A stretch of 64,000 nucleotides of DNA from Phaeosaccion multiseriatum (lineage: Eukaryota; Ochrophyta, other classes). Shown here in pieces: positions 47,177 through 62,320 of the stretch (its first letter is position 1; every line of letters begins with the position of its first letter). The translations under genes were made by a program, and so were the position numbers. Location: assembly GCA_965112735.1 (NCBI GenBank), contig OZ218964.1, positions 558,001 to 622,000 of the forward strand, given 5' to 3'. Under the pieces are notes generated by a model. That model searched no databases. It had not been told where the DNA came from and saw nothing but the letters and a program-made list of their open reading frames with translations.

Positions 47177-47948
47177 CACACACACATACACACACACGCA
47201 CACACATACACACACACACATACACACATACACACATACACACACACATCCATATAGGGTTGCCAAACCTGTTGCGTGTGAAGTCGCGAACAAAGCTTTC
47301 GAAGCAAGCCAAACCTTGCTGCGCCCTATTGCTCCACTCCAGCCCCTGGGAGCCGTGGCCAAGGCCAAAGCGATTGAGGATCTGAGGGAAGGACCAGGAA
47401 AGAGGAAAGAGGAATCAGCCAGAGCTGCAAATGCCACTATATGTAGCAATTGCCATCCCTTACCTCTTCAGTTTTCTTGGATCTCCCTTGATTCTGATAG
47501 GGCAGAGACGCTTGGGCTGTCCTGTCGTTCACAATGCTCTCTACTAGACCCAAGTCGTCCCAGTCCACCGTTGGTATGTGGGGTGGGGGGTCTGCGGCAG
47601 TAGCAGCAGCCCAGGGGGGGGGGCTGGAGCAATAATGCTGCTACTGCCACCACTGCTGATGTTTGCGGGGTCGAGCTCAGCTTCCTGCGTCCCATGGTCT
47701 CCCTCCCCGTCTCCGTTTTCCTTCGCGGGCAGCTCAACGACATACTTACTGACATCCCCTTCGTACTCGGACTCGTCTGTCTCCTCCTCTCCCTCCTCCT
47801 GGACCGCCACTCCCAAGCTCTCGTGCAAACCGAGGTGCCCCATAAACTCGTTCCCGTTCATTCTGGCCCAGCCACTGCCGAAGTGAGACAAGGCCTGCTG
47901 CCCCCAAACGTCTCCCAAGGAGGGGCCTCGACACTCTGCGCCTTCCAT
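46623..47948 (-). CDS. Cysteine-rich (zinc-binding?) protein, unknown
   Basis: Four exons 47750-47948, 47464-47591, 47269-47381, 46623-47067; 294 residues, phase-consistent. The first intron uses a perfect GTAAGT donor inside a longer open frame. The N-terminus is acidic. The C-terminal part holds a compact Cys/His cluster, [10 protein letters not shown] ... [11 protein letters not shown] ... PCPNCEP, that would hold two zinc ions in a treble-clef- or ribbon-like fold; I cannot match it to a named family. The middle ([16 protein letters not shown]) is helical and unremarkable. Intron 3 contains a ~110-bp (CA/TG)n microsatellite. The tail (QQKH) and stop fall inside a degenerate tandem repeat, so the last ~20 residues may be recently acquired. 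Confidence 0.7.
47140..47250. repeat. (CA)n microsatellite in intron
   Basis: About 110 bp of CA with CATA interruptions on the plus strand; (TG)n on the transcribed strand, beginning about 20 nt after the donor of intron 3 of the cysteine-rich gene. Confidence 0.95.
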
Positions 47949-48255
47949 CGCTGCTCAGCAAAATCATGGGGGGGGGGAGCTTTGCATGTTGTTCTTCGAA
48001 TCACAAATGCCGGCATCGTTGCCTCCTAACAAACTGAAACTCCTGTTCTTTACGTAAGGGCCATGTGGGTTTTACATAAGGGTGCCTTGCTAGATAAGTT
48101 TAGGTATGGGGAGTGCAACAAGACCCTCCGAATCTTCATCTTTGGTAACATTAGTGGCACCGCACTACGCCTATCCTATCACCTTTCTCTCGGTGTGACC
48201 TCTCTTACAATCAGGTGTGAGTTTGTTTGTTTTTTACTCCACACAAAGACTACGA

Positions 48256-48419
48256 TCAGGAGATGTGTGTGTATTTAGACGTGCGGCCCGGGGGGTCATG
48301 CATGTCCTGCACACAGCGACGCGAAGGTATCCAGCACCTTTGCACCAAGTCGAGGAACAGAGGGCGTGGGAGGGGGTCGTGGGGCAAAGGTCAGCGGTCG
48401 GGGTCAGAGATCAGTCGGC

Positions 48420-48455
<36 letters not shown>

Positions 48456-48516
48456 GGAGCAAGAGAGAGCGAGAGAGAGCGAGAGAGACAGACGGACAGA
48501 GACAGAGATGGAGAGG

Positions 48517-48550
<34 letters not shown>

Positions 48551-49956
48551 CAGACGGACAGAGACAGAGATGGAGAGGGAGAGAGAGAGAGAGAGAGAGA
48601 GAGTCCCCCCGTGCTGCCCCCAACTGACCTGTGAGAGGTCCCCCGTCCTTCTGAAGGCATGCACGGCGCGGGATAGCTCGGGCTCTTCTGCGCGGAGGAT
48701 GAGCCCTTTCAACAGCGCCGCCTGCCCACCCTTCAGCAGCCCCTCTGCAGAGAGCTGCGCCACCAGCGTGAGGCCAATGGCGTAGAAGGCCCTCTCCTCT
48801 AGGGCACGTGCCCTGGGGCTCTGCTCGCCTTTGAACCACTTGGCGGAGTTCATCTCCTCCTGCGACGGCCGCCTCAACAGCTTCTCCTTGAGCAGGCTCC
48901 TCCGCATGTTTCTCTCCAGCTGCAGCGTGGTGCCCTGCAGCGCTGGAGCCACTCGAGACGCTGGACAAACACAGGGGCAAAGGGGCGAGCAGGACAGACA
49001 AGCCTCTGGGTGAATAGTGTCTGGCACACAAGCGGCACGACAGTAGAAAGAAAATGCGGCCTCACTCACATGCGACCCCTCCCGGTGGTTGCAGAGGCAG
49101 CTTCTCCTTGAGCGAGTCCCTGGCCCGTGCCCACTCAAGATGCCTGGCGGTGGCGCGGAGGCGGCCGGCCAGCGACAATCCCCCTCGGAGGAGGCCCTTC
49201 TGCTGCAGATCCGCCGGAGATGGCCTCCCCTCCAAACTGTGCTTCACTGACGCCCGCAGGAGCTCCTGCTGCAGGGACTGTTGGCGGGAGTGTAGGCTGG
49301 CTGCGAGGGGCGCGGCTGGGGCAGAGGAGAGGAGAGAAGCGGGGGGGGGACAAGGGCAGTTGAGTGACAGCAGCCATTATGCATTATCCAGTCCCAACAA
49401 CAAGCCGTGGGAAGCTGCACTGACCCGTTTTTCTCAAGATGCCCGCCTGCACAAGGCTTTCCTCCGACGGCTGCCGCTGGAGGCCCTCCTTCAGGCGGTC
49501 CCCTGCCATCCGGTGCTCCAGCTGCGCTGCGCGCTGGGCCATCAATTGCTTCTTAACGTGGCGCTCTCCATCCCCACTCTCCTCGTCATGCCGCTCCTGA
49601 TGCTCCCCCTCCTCCTCCCCCTCCTCCTTCTCCTCCTCCCGCGCCCCCTCCTCCTCTTCGTCCTGCCCCCCCCCCTGCTCCTGCCGCAGCTCCTGATGCG
49701 ACTGCCCCTCTCCTTCCTCCTCCTCCGCCCCCCCCTCCTCCTTCTCCTCCTCTTCCTCTTCGTCCTGAGCATGCCTTGGAACGCCTTCCATCCCGGTTCC
49801 TTGCTCTTCGCTGCCTACCATGGATTGTACTGAAACAAAGCCCTCCTCTAAAGATTCTTGCGGTGGACCCTTTCCTCCTCCCTCATCGGTAGCAGCAGGA
49901 GTAGGCGGGGGGGACTTTGACACTCCACCCTTCTTATGCCTTCTTCTCCTCCCCAT
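48256..49956 (-). CDS. RPEL-repeat protein (putative actin-binding)
   Basis: Exons 49425-49956, 49070-49315, 48629-48960, 48256-48306; 386 residues. Three RPEL-type motifs: RLKEGLQRQPSEESLVQAGI, KHSLEGRPSPADLQQKGLL and KEKLLRRPSQEEMNSAKW. RPEL motifs bind monomeric actin in the MRTF and Phactr families. The first exon is a basic patch (GRRRRHKKGG) followed by a long Glu/Gln-rich acidic region. No SAP or phosphatase-binding module is visible. The small last exon (DMHDPPGRTSKYTHIS) is inferred from a CAG acceptor and open phase. The exon 2 acceptor could also lie at 49300. Start is the ATG at 49956 because it gives correct phase; the frame stays open upstream, so an extra 5' exon is possible. 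Confidence 0.7.
48421..48601. repeat. (CA)n followed by GA-rich 60-bp duplication
   Basis: A pure CA run (48421-48452), then GAGA-rich sequence in which a ~60-bp segment (GAGAGACAGACGGACAGAGA...) is repeated twice (48481 and 48545). In the last intron of the RPEL gene; pyrimidine-rich on the transcribed strand. Confidence 0.9.
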
Positions 49957-50475
49957 CTCCCTCTCTCTTTCTACTCCAGCGGCCTGTTCTTCGGATTGCG
50001 AGCCAATCAAGGCGTCAGCTGCCGAAGGTGTAGCACCCGCAGGAGACAAAGACGCGGTGGAGAAAAAGAGAGAGGGAAAGAGAGAGTTGAGGGTGCAGGG
50101 GGGCCGTTGGCCTGTGAATTCATGGAGCACCAACGTGGCACGTGCTACACTGTAAAACCGTAAAACCTCAAATATAATTAAGTCAATAAATTTCTTTATT
50201 TTTCTTCTTTTCTTTACACAGACAGAGCACTTACTACATACACACAATATATTCACATTCATACACAGAGCGTTTCAATTCTCGCTCTGGACAAAACTTC
50301 AATTCCAGCTCCGGCGCGCCTTGCAGCCACCTCCCCTCACACAGCTTCACAGCTTCGCAGGTCCAGAGTACTCTCTCTCTCTCTCTCTCTCTCTTGGGTG
50401 TGAGTCCCTCCCTCCCTCCCTCCCTCCCTCCCTCATTTATGTGCCGCACCCGACGGCAACAATGTCTCCCGCTAC
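49957..50475. other. Intergenic region with likely poly(A) site
   Basis: 519 bp between the ATG1 stop (-) and the RPEL start (-). The minus strand shows AATAAA inside an A/T-rich stretch at about 50190-50200, a plausible 3' end for ATG1. Also (CT)n and (CCCT)n runs at 50370-50435. Confidence 0.5.
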
Positions 50476-50534
50476 TCACGCGGGCGGGCGGGGCGGGTCC
50501 TGTCCTTGCTGCAGGGCCAGCTGAGGCTGCGTGG

Positions 50535-50565
<31 letters not shown>

Positions 50566-52282
50566 AAGCAAAATGTCCCTGAGCTTGGCGAATGTGCCCA
50601 TGTAGCCTTGCAGCGCGCTGCGCTCCACATCAGACAGAGAGCAGCTTCCACTCCCCCCGGCGTTGCTCTTGCCCTCCTCTCCTCCAGCGTCTGACAGGCC
50701 TGTCGCCCCGGCCGCCGTTGCTTCTCCTTGGTGGCTGGGCCCTCCTCCCCATGCCCCGCCCCCCCCCGCGCTGCTGGCGCTGCCGTCATCGAGCAGCAGC
50801 GTCTCCACGAGCAGCATGGCCTTCTCCGCCATGGCCAGGCCCTGTTCCCACTGCCCCAGCACCTCACTGGCCGCGGCACGCTGCGCAAGCTTCATGGCCG
50901 TACCCAACACGAGCTGCTCAGCGGACAGGGGCGCCACAGACAAGGGCACCGAGCCACAACTAGTGGCACTCTTGCCGCCACTGCTGCTCCCACTCCCGGT
51001 GCCACTCCCGCTGCCGCTCCCGCCCCCCCCGTGTGCAACTCCCTCATGCCCCTTCCCGCTCACTTGCTCCTTGAGGCGGCCATTGCACTGGTCCGCGCGG
51101 TCAAGAATGGCACTGCACTGCAGCACAAGCCACTGCAGCAGCGAGTCGCTCCACGCCTTGACCTGTCTCTCCACGGGATGGTGCGGCGCTGGGTGGGAAG
51201 GTGACGGAGACCCCTCCAAGGGGTGGCGGGAAGGGGAAGGAGAAGACGGTGGCAGCTGCTGCTCGCCACCCACACCTCCCGCAGCGGAAACAGGAGCAGG
51301 GGCGGCACCGTAGGACGGGGAGGAGGAGGGAGACCGCGAAGAGGTGCCAAGTGCACTCCCCACAGCCTGCGTGACCTGCTTACACCACACGACGGCCTTG
51401 CGCACGAGGCTCAGCGCCTTGAGGTACAGCACGAGGGCCTCTCCGAACAGGCGCACGCTGCCGCGGCTCAGCTCCGCAGGCGACGCTTCCAGGGCGAGGG
51501 CAAAGGATCGCACCAAGTCGTGCTTGCCCAAGCCGTCCTTGCCCCCTCTCGCGCTCCTCGGTGCCCCCCTCATCGCCGTAGCGGCAGCTGCGGAAGCTTT
51601 GGCGGCCGCCGACGTCCTCCCACCATTATTGGCGGGCGCCGACCCCTGTCCCTCCTGCGTCAGCCCTCCGTCTCCGGACATGGAAGTGCTCTCCTGCGGA
51701 CTCTCGGAGGTGAAGCACCCTACACAGCAGCTCTCTTCCCCCCCTCCTTCGCTCAGGCTGTCCTCCCGGGTCTTGTGCCCCCCCCCTGGCCATCGTGCCG
51801 CCCCTCTGGGGTCCCAGTCGGAGTCTCCCTCCTTCTCCTCCTCCTCCTCCCCTCCCCTCTGCATCGCCCCAGGGCCGCCCACAGAGACGCCTACGCGCAG
51901 GTCCAGCACGAGCTCCAGACAAGCCTCGGCACTCTCCGCCCCCGCCCCTGGCCCTCTCGAGGAGTAGGACGATGAGTCGGAGTCTCCCTCCCCCACTCCG
52001 TCCGTGGCTGCTCTGGCCTTGGTCACGGCAGCGTGTCCGGCGAGATAACTACTGTGAAGCGCACGCAACGCCTCCATGACTTTGGAGTCTCCGAGCTGTG
52101 CGAGCATGACTCCTCTGCGGCCAAACACCTCAACCACCTGCAGGTAGCGCACAGCATGCTCTACGTACGCCGTCAGCTGCTGCGGCTGCGGCTGCGGCTG
52201 CTGATGGGAAGAGTTCGACCCCTGCTGCGATTGCGAGGGGGGCGCGTGAGGACGCTCGTCATGCCGCTGCAGAGGGCGCTGC

Positions 52283-52313
<31 letters not shown>

Positions 52314-55196
52314 TCGGCCCTGCTGCCGCCCTCCTGTGGGAGGAGGATCCCGTCCCCTCGGAGCCGACAAACAGGTGCCTGCGCACTGATGCCCCCGCGC
52401 GGCCCAGAGGAGCCGCAGAGGCGTATGGGCCGGGGTGCGGAACGATGTAGTAGTCGTCGTCGCTGCCCCCGAGCCCGCCTCCAGGGGGCTCCCCGCCAGC
52501 AGCCGCTGGGTGGGCGTGCGCAGGCGCGCCGATGCTGAGCGCAGGGGGTGCCCCGGGTAGATACTGCTGATGCTGCTGATGCTGCTGATGCTGCTGCTGC
52601 TGTTGCTGACCACGGCCGCCCAGCAGATTCATCCTGTTGCTGACGGGGGGGCTCGAGGTGAGCGGGAGGAAGGGGGGCTGCCGAGGGGTCGTGGGCGGGA
52701 TGAGGCGCCGTCCCACCCCCCCACCACCGCCGCCGCGATGCGCCACGCTGGAGCTTCCTTGCTGCTGCAGGTACGGCGACGCGGGGGGCTGAAGCCAAGT
52801 CCGGCTCTGCTGGAGCTGCTGCTGCTGCAAGTGCTGCCTCTCCCTACGCTGCTGCTGCTGCTGCTGCTGCTGCTCGTGGTGAGGGCGGTGTTGAGGGGGC
52901 GTCATGGGCTCCAACAAACGCGGCTCAGAGGTGACGAAGATGGTCGCTCCCTGCGAGGCAGCAATGCACCCCGCCGCCGCTTCCCTTGGCTGCTGTTGCT
53001 GGTGCTGCCCCTGACCCGGCCGCCCCCTTCCGTCGTCTCTCCCGCCCCTGCCCGCCGCCCCGCCCAAGGAAGCCGACGTCGCAGCGAGGGGATCGCTCTC
53101 ACACGCCGCCTCATACGCCTCCCTCTGCCGCGCCTTGGGCTCCACAGACGTGAAGGTAACACAGCTATGGTTCGGGGAGTCGCCGCTGACCGCCGAAGAG
53201 GGGTGGTGGTGCGGGGAGGGGCTGTGCCTGGAGAGGGGTGTGACAACATCACTCACAGCGCGGGCATGGCGACCCTCTGCGTGTGTGCGCTGCGCCACTT
53301 GCTGCTGTTGCTGCCAATGCAGCTGTTGCTGCTGCTGCTGTAGGGCTTGCTGCTGCTGCTGCTGTATCACCAACTGCTGTTGCTGCTCACGGAGGGCTTG
53401 CTCTTGCTGGACCTGTCTATCCGCCGTGGGCAGAAGTGTCGCCACAGTCTGCGTCAGAGCCGCCTCTCCTGTGGGGGCTGCTGGAGGTGCAAGAGGCACA
53501 AGGGGGTCCGAGAAGGGCGAGGAGGGAGGAGCACACCCTTCTGTTGTAGCTTGTGCGTCTTGAGCTCCACGGACAGCTTCGGATCCTACGGCCCCTTCGG
53601 TCGCCGTGTCTGTGGCTGCTGCTGCGGCCGCTGCCGCGTTGAAGTCCTCCACCTCCCTGACGCCCTGCCTGATGAAGTCGCAGCCGAAGAACGTTTCAAA
53701 GGCGGCCCGGTTCAGGGGGTCGCGCTGAAGCAGCATCTTGAGCGTTTGGATGCAGGGGGGGGTCAGCTCCACGCCCTACGGGACAACGGGACACCGGGAC
53801 AGCACAGCGCGAGGAGGAGGAGGAGAGAAGACAGGGAGAGCGAGTGCGTGAGGAAGAGAGAACAGCGGGACACAAAACGGTCCGAGGTGTCAGGACAACC
53901 AACGTTGTTGCGCTACCCACCTTGGGCACCGACAGCTGCTTCTGGCGGATGTTGCGAAGCAGGTCCATGCGATTGGCCCCACCGAAGGGCGGCCTGCCCA
54001 CCACCATCTCGTAGAGGATGGTGCCCACACTCCACAGGTCGGCCTTGGCGTCGTAGGTGCGCTCTTGCAGTATCTCAGGGGCCATATACAGGGGGCTTCC
54101 ACACATCGTCTCCGCCAGGTTCTCCTCCCCCAGGTGACTGGCGGGGCGGCAGAGGTGAGGCGAGGGGGCGGGACAGGCGGCGTCAGGGACGGAGAAGGGA
54201 GGAAGAAGGGCGGCGCTCCCTCCCCCAACGAGCCAACAACATTCACCCACAACCCACCGCACGCACACACACTGCGATGGACTGCCAGTTTGGACTGCCA
54301 GTTTGGACTCACCGCGCGAATCCAAAGTCAGCAATCTTGAGTACCGCGCTCTCGAAATCAAGCGACGTCAGTAGGAGGTTCTGTGGCTTCAGGTCCCTGC
54401 AGGAGAGAGAGCGAGAGAGAGAGAAGGGCCAGGCACCACCACCACACCGTCAGAATAGGAGGCAAAGCACCAGAATAGAACAGAGGGCGCTCCTCCGGCC
54501 GCCCCCCTGCGCCTGCTGTGCTGCTGCCCATCAGCTCGCCTCGCCTCTGGCCACTTGCCTGTGGATGAGGTGCTTGGCCGTCAGGTAGGCCAGGCCCAGT
54601 GAGAGGTGGCCCATGAAGCGCCGCGCCTGCCCCTCCGTGAGGCGCTTGCCGGGCTGCATCTTGATGAAGTGCTGCAGGTCGCCGCCCACGCAGCACTCCA
54701 TGATGAGGTAGTAATGGCGCACGGTTTGCTGGGGGGAGGGGGGGCGGGGGGGGGGGGGGGCATACGTGAGCTCAGGTCTGCAAAGGTCCCCCTCCTACCC
54801 CTCCTACCCGCCCACCTTCATGTCGAACAGCTCCACCATGTTGGGGTGCTGGAACTCCCTGAGGATGGCGATCTCTAGCTCGAGGCTCTTGATCAGCTTG
54901 TCGTTGTTGAGGCGGCCCTTGTCGATGATCTTCATGGCCACCTCCATGCCGGTCGTCTTGTTGCGCGCTCTAACCACCTGCGAGGCGGCGACAGGAGGGG
55001 AGATTCTCTGAGTGGGAGCTCGAGGGGCGGGCAGACAAGCAGCAGGACAGAACTATACACTCTGTGCTCCCTCCGGCCCGAGTGCCTGACAAAAAACACT
55101 ACATGGACATGGAAATCTCCCCTCCAGACGTACCGTGGCGTACGAGCCCACGCCCAAGTTCCCGATCTTGACATACTCGTCCTTCCACGCAGCCAT
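50476..55196 (-). CDS. ATG1: ATG1/ULK-type autophagy protein kinase
   Basis: Six exons 55134-55196, 54816-54977, 54559-54728, 54313-54396, 53921-54137, 50476-53775; 1331 residues. The kinase domain (residues ~8-265) is complete: glycine loop [33 protein letters not shown], and [12 protein letters not shown], the last typical of ULK/ATG1. ATG1 starts autophagosome formation in complex with ATG13-like partners. The single last exon of 3.3 kb encodes a long disordered region with many Gln and Ser runs (from CAG/CTG tracts), then two helical segments ([34 protein letters not shown]) compatible with the tandem MIT/EAT module that binds ATG13. Intron 3 has a GC donor (AG|GCAAGT at 54558). The stop lies directly after another Gln run. 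Very large versus yeast ATG1 (about 900). Confidence 0.9.
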
Positions 55197-56604
55197 GGTG
55201 CGATCAAGCACCGCCTCCGGCCACGGGTCACGTGGGAGCAGCCCAAGAACGGTCGGCGACCGCGCTCATGAACACCTCCCCGCAGCAGGCAGAAACACTC
55301 GTCTGCCGCCCCCCCCCCCTCTCCTGCTGCTCCGGGTTGGGCGGAGAGAAGAATCCACCTTTGAGGGGTGTGTCTGCCTTCCTTGAGCTCTCCAAAGCCT
55401 TCCTCCAGACCGAAACGATGAAATGCTCTGCTCGCTCGAGCGCTCGCCCTCCCGCCCTCCCTGCCTCCCGGGTCCTACACTCCCTGAGGCAGGAGTGATT
55501 GGATATGGATCCTCCCTCCTCCTCCCTCGCTCTTGCCCCCCAGTACGGTCCGCCTTTGAAGAAACCAAAAGGCCCTCTGAAGCGTGCACGTGTTGGCCCA
55601 AAAACAAAACTTCCTCCTTCCTCCTTTCAAATCCACCGGGTCTGAGCCTCTACCGACCAGCAGCAGCCAAGTCTCAGGGCAGCGGCAGCGCAATGGGAGC
55701 GCAAAAGGGAGCACAGGCCACAGCTTGACGGGGAGGAAAGCAAGGGAAGGAAGGTTGAAAAAGTCAGGCACAACCCCCTCGGGACACATTTAATTTTCTT
55801 GTCCATCCCCCCTTCTTCCTCAGCTTGCTATAGCACTGCCACCCACGAAAGAAAGACACGAAGAGCGGACTCGCCCTCTCTGTGGAGGAGCTCTCGGCGA
55901 GCTTCGTGGGGAGCAAGACCTCGGTAAGAACGAAGGGGAGGAGAGCGGGGAGGAACACGTTCTCCCCTCCCCTCCCGATGAGCTTCGACGCCTAACAGAG
56001 GAGTCTGTAGGCGGACCCCTGGTGTATGTGTGTGGTTCGTGGTTATGAGCGGGGGATGAGTGCTCTGAAGTTGTGGGGGGGGGAGGAGGGGGCTCGAGGG
56101 AGGTAGGGAGGCAACCGGAAGGCGCGGAGCATGGGGGGGTTTGATTTGAGTTGCAGGAGGCAAGGCGGGGGGAAGGTCATGTTGCCCTTTGCTTGTCCAG
56201 CTTGCAGCTTGCTGGGTGTCCGGCCCGAGGACGGGTTGCGGTGCTGCAGGCGTTGCCGCTGCTTCGGGCGAGGGATGAAAGGGGGGGTGCGGGAAAGTCC
56301 GGCCCGCAACTCTGCGACTGCTACCGTCAAAGCCCACACAACAAGTCTGGCCTCACGCACTGCCCTGTTGGTGCGAAGAAATGGCGTAGAATGCAGCAAA
56401 CTCACGTATGCTTTCCCCCCCGCTCCCCTCCCTTGCTCCCTTGCTTTCACAGTTGACTGGAAAGGCGATCCAAAGTGTTCCGCTCAGTTGGGGCGAGGCT
56501 TAGTCTTTACCGAGCAGACCCGCTCCATAGAGAGAAAGAGAGAGAGAGAGAGAGAGACAGAGAGGAAGAGAGAGCTAGGAGCGCGCTCTGGCTTTGTAGG
56601 AAGC
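55197..56604. other. Divergent intergenic region, no gene seen
   Basis: 1.4 kb between the start codons of ATG1 (-) and the RBR ligase (+). Frames of ~100 residues on both strands lack domains, splice support or codon regularity. It is the largest divergent gap in the window and may hold longer 5' UTRs. A (GA)n run lies just upstream of the RBR ATG (56528-56575). Confidence 0.5.
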
Positions 56605-57311
56605 ATGGCATCAGAGAAGGCGCCCACTGTGACAAAGATGGAAGAGGACACGGATAAAGAGGAGGAGGAGGACGAGGAGGAGGAGGAGGAGTACGTCTAC
56701 TCTGACAATGATGAAGATGTTGGGCGTGGGGGGGGCGAGGAGGAGGAAGACGAGGACGAAGTCGAGTACGGGTACTCTTCGGGGGAGGGCGAGGACGACG
56801 ACGGAGACGGCGGGGACCCGATGGACGACAGCGCCGGAGGGAGGGCGGGCAAGTCAATGCGCAAAGGCAGCGTGGGGAGCCATGGGGCCAGTTCCGGCAC
56901 CATGTACACCCCGGGGGGCAGCCGGGACGAGGACGTGCGCGTGATCAACGAGGATGAGCTGAAGGAGCTGCTGCATGAGGTGGTGAGGGACATCAGCAGC
57001 GTGCTGGACATTCCAGAGGGGGCTGCCACCGCCCTGCTCAGGCACTTCTCGTGGAACAAGGAGAAGCTCTTCGACCAGGTCAGTCAGTCAGTCAGTCAGT
57101 GCATGGGTGAGGCTTGCCGCGTGGCTTGGGCGCACCGGAGTGGACGAACCGCGTGAACGGAGCGGCCAAACAGACCCCTCCTTCAGGAAGGCTCCTCACA
57201 CACGCCTCTCCTCTCCTTTTGTTTCTCTCGTTGCTTCCCGCAGTTTTACGCAGACCCCGTGTCGGTCATGGACAAAGTGGGTATCCAGAGGGAGAAAGTT
57301 GCCGGAGGGGC

Positions 57312-57343
<32 letters not shown>

Positions 57344-59054
57344 CGGGAGGGGGCGCCGGCCAGGGCAAGGGCAGCTTTCAGTGCCGCATCTGCACGGACG
57401 AAACGGAGGCCTGCAACGCTTTCGCTTTGGGCTGCGGCCACAGCTTCTGCAAGAAGTGCTGGACCGCGTACCTAACGGCTAAGATCGGAGACGGCCCCAC
57501 GTGCGTGTACTGCACCTGCCCGGAGCACAAGTGCTCGTACATCGTGAGCGAGGCCATCTTCCAGCAGTTCACCTCCAAGGAGAGCTTCAGGCGGTAAGTG
57601 AGGGAGGGAAACTCATTGCGTCGTGTCTGTTGTTCTCTCGCTCCTTACCGTGTCCCCTCCCCTGCTCTCGCTGCCTGTTGCCTTGCTGCGCCCCCCACCC
57701 CCACCCCCACTACAGGTACGAGCAGTTCTCGCTGCAGTCCTTCGTAGACATCAACAAGCGGCTGCGCTTCTGCCCTGGCAAGGACTGTCCCAAAATCGTC
57801 AAGGCTCCGCTCTCGTGCTTGTGCGTCAAGTGCGGCTGCGGCTCCGTCTTTTGCTTCCGCTGCGGGGACGAGGCCCACCAACCGTGCAGCTGCGATGAGC
57901 TCAGGCGATGGAAGGAGAAGTGCCAGAACGAGAGTGAAACCGCCAACTGGATCCTTGCCAACACAAAGGTGGGTGGGAGGGAGGGAGAAGCTAGTCAGGA
58001 ACTCGTTTGTTTTGCAGGTGCTTGTGCTGCTGCTGCTCCCCATTGCCCCCTCCTTATCCTGCTCCCCTGCTCCCCTGCTCCCCTGCTCCCCCCCGCACCC
58101 CCCCCCCCCCCCCAGTGCTGCCCCAAGTGCAATACGCGCATCGAGAAAAACCAGGGCTGCAACCACATGATTTGCCAGCAGTGCAAGCACGAGTTCTGCT
58201 GGATCTGCATGGGCAATTGGGAGGAGCACGGGGCCAATACGGGCGGCTACTACCGCTGCAACAAGTACGACGCCAAGACTCTGCCCCCCGGGGAGACAGA
58301 TGCCGCCAAGGCAAAGGAGGAGCTGCACCGCTACCTTCACTACTACAAGCACCACGCCGCGCACCTGCAGAGCCAGGCATACGCGGAGAAGCAGCAGGGG
58401 GCCACCGAGAAGCGCATGGTGGAGCTGCAGGAGAGCAGCGAGGGCAGCGCCTGGATCGACGTACAGTTCCTCAAGTCTGCCACGGAGCAGCTCATCGAGT
58501 GCCGCCGAGTGCTCAAGTACACATACGTGTTCGGCTTCTACCTGGATGACGGCACCCCGCAGAAGGAGCTGTTCGAGCACCACCAGGAGAACCTCGAGAA
58601 GTTCACGGAGCACCTCTCGGAGCTCAGCGAGATGCCGCTGGAGAAGATGGACCGCACAGAGGTCATCAACTACACGCGCGTCACGGGCAACTTCCTCAAG
58701 AGCCTGCTGGAGAGCATCAAGGACGGACTTGACGACGGCGGGAGGGGCGTTCTTCCTCCTGCCCCGCCCGGCGACGATGAGAAGATAGAGGGGGCGGCCA
58801 AGGGCGGCGCGGCGGCTGCGGCTGCGGCTGCGGCGGATAGCAAGAAGCCCGCTGCAGCCGCCGGTTCTGCAGCGGGGGGGGCGGAGGCAGCAGGGGCGAG
58901 TGAGGCGGCGTCGTCGTCTGCTTCTTCTTCTTCTTCTTCTTCTGCTGCTGCCTCTTCAGCTTCTGCGGCTGCATCTGCGTTGGGGGCAGGTGCGAGGCAC
59001 GCGCGGAGAGTGCTGCGGAGCTCCTCGGCCAAGGCCCGCTCCACCGGGACGTGA
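56605..59054 (+). CDS. ARI: Ariadne-type RBR E3 ubiquitin ligase
   Basis: Four exons 56605-57078, 57244-57593, 57716-57968, 58116-59054; 671 residues. Order: acidic N-terminus; UBA-like helices (~115-170); RING1 (CRIC ... CGHSFCKKC); IBR (FCPGKDCP ... [10 protein letters not shown]); RING2 ([20 protein letters not shown]), with the catalytic Cys in GCNHM; then the helical Ariadne domain ([38 protein letters not shown]). RBR ligases take ubiquitin onto the RING2 Cys before passing it to substrate; Ariadne members also work with neddylated cullins and are auto-inhibited by the Ariadne domain. The last ~110 residues are Ala/Ser low-complexity ending in a basic patch and are probably disordered. 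Poly-Ser before RING1 comes from an (AGC) tract. The first intron begins with (GTCA)n. Confidence 0.95.
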
Positions 59055-59400
59055 GGCCACGAGCAAGAGGGGCAGGCAGGGCCGGGCGGGGGTGGGGGGG
59101 TAGCGGGGCACGGAAGGACGTTGAAGTAGCGGCCCCTCCTCGCACGCCTTGCTTCTCGCAGGCGGCGGGGAAGGGATTTTGAAGGGAAGAGGCGGTGTTG
59201 ATTTGGGGGGGGGAGGGGAAGGAGGGGGGGGGGGAGGGGGCCGAGGGAGTGTGGCCCTCCTCCCAGTTTTCAAGGAGGGCGTGTTGTATAAAGGGGTGGG
59301 GTTGAGGTGAGGGGAGTAAGGGGCGGCTGGGGGGTAGGAGCGCACGCAGGCAGGTTGGTTAATAGTAACATTGAGTGCAGCGCACCAACTACTCTCTCAT
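59055..59400. other. Convergent 3' region
   Basis: 346 bp between the stops of the RBR gene (+) and the PanE-like gene (-), rich in G runs on the plus strand. No gene seen. Confidence 0.5.

Positions 59401-62320
<2,920 letters not shown>

Noticed and set aside
55475-56337. Minus-strand open frames of 100-170 residues as genes
   Set aside because: No domain, no phase-consistent splice partners, low-complexity Pro/Ser composition.
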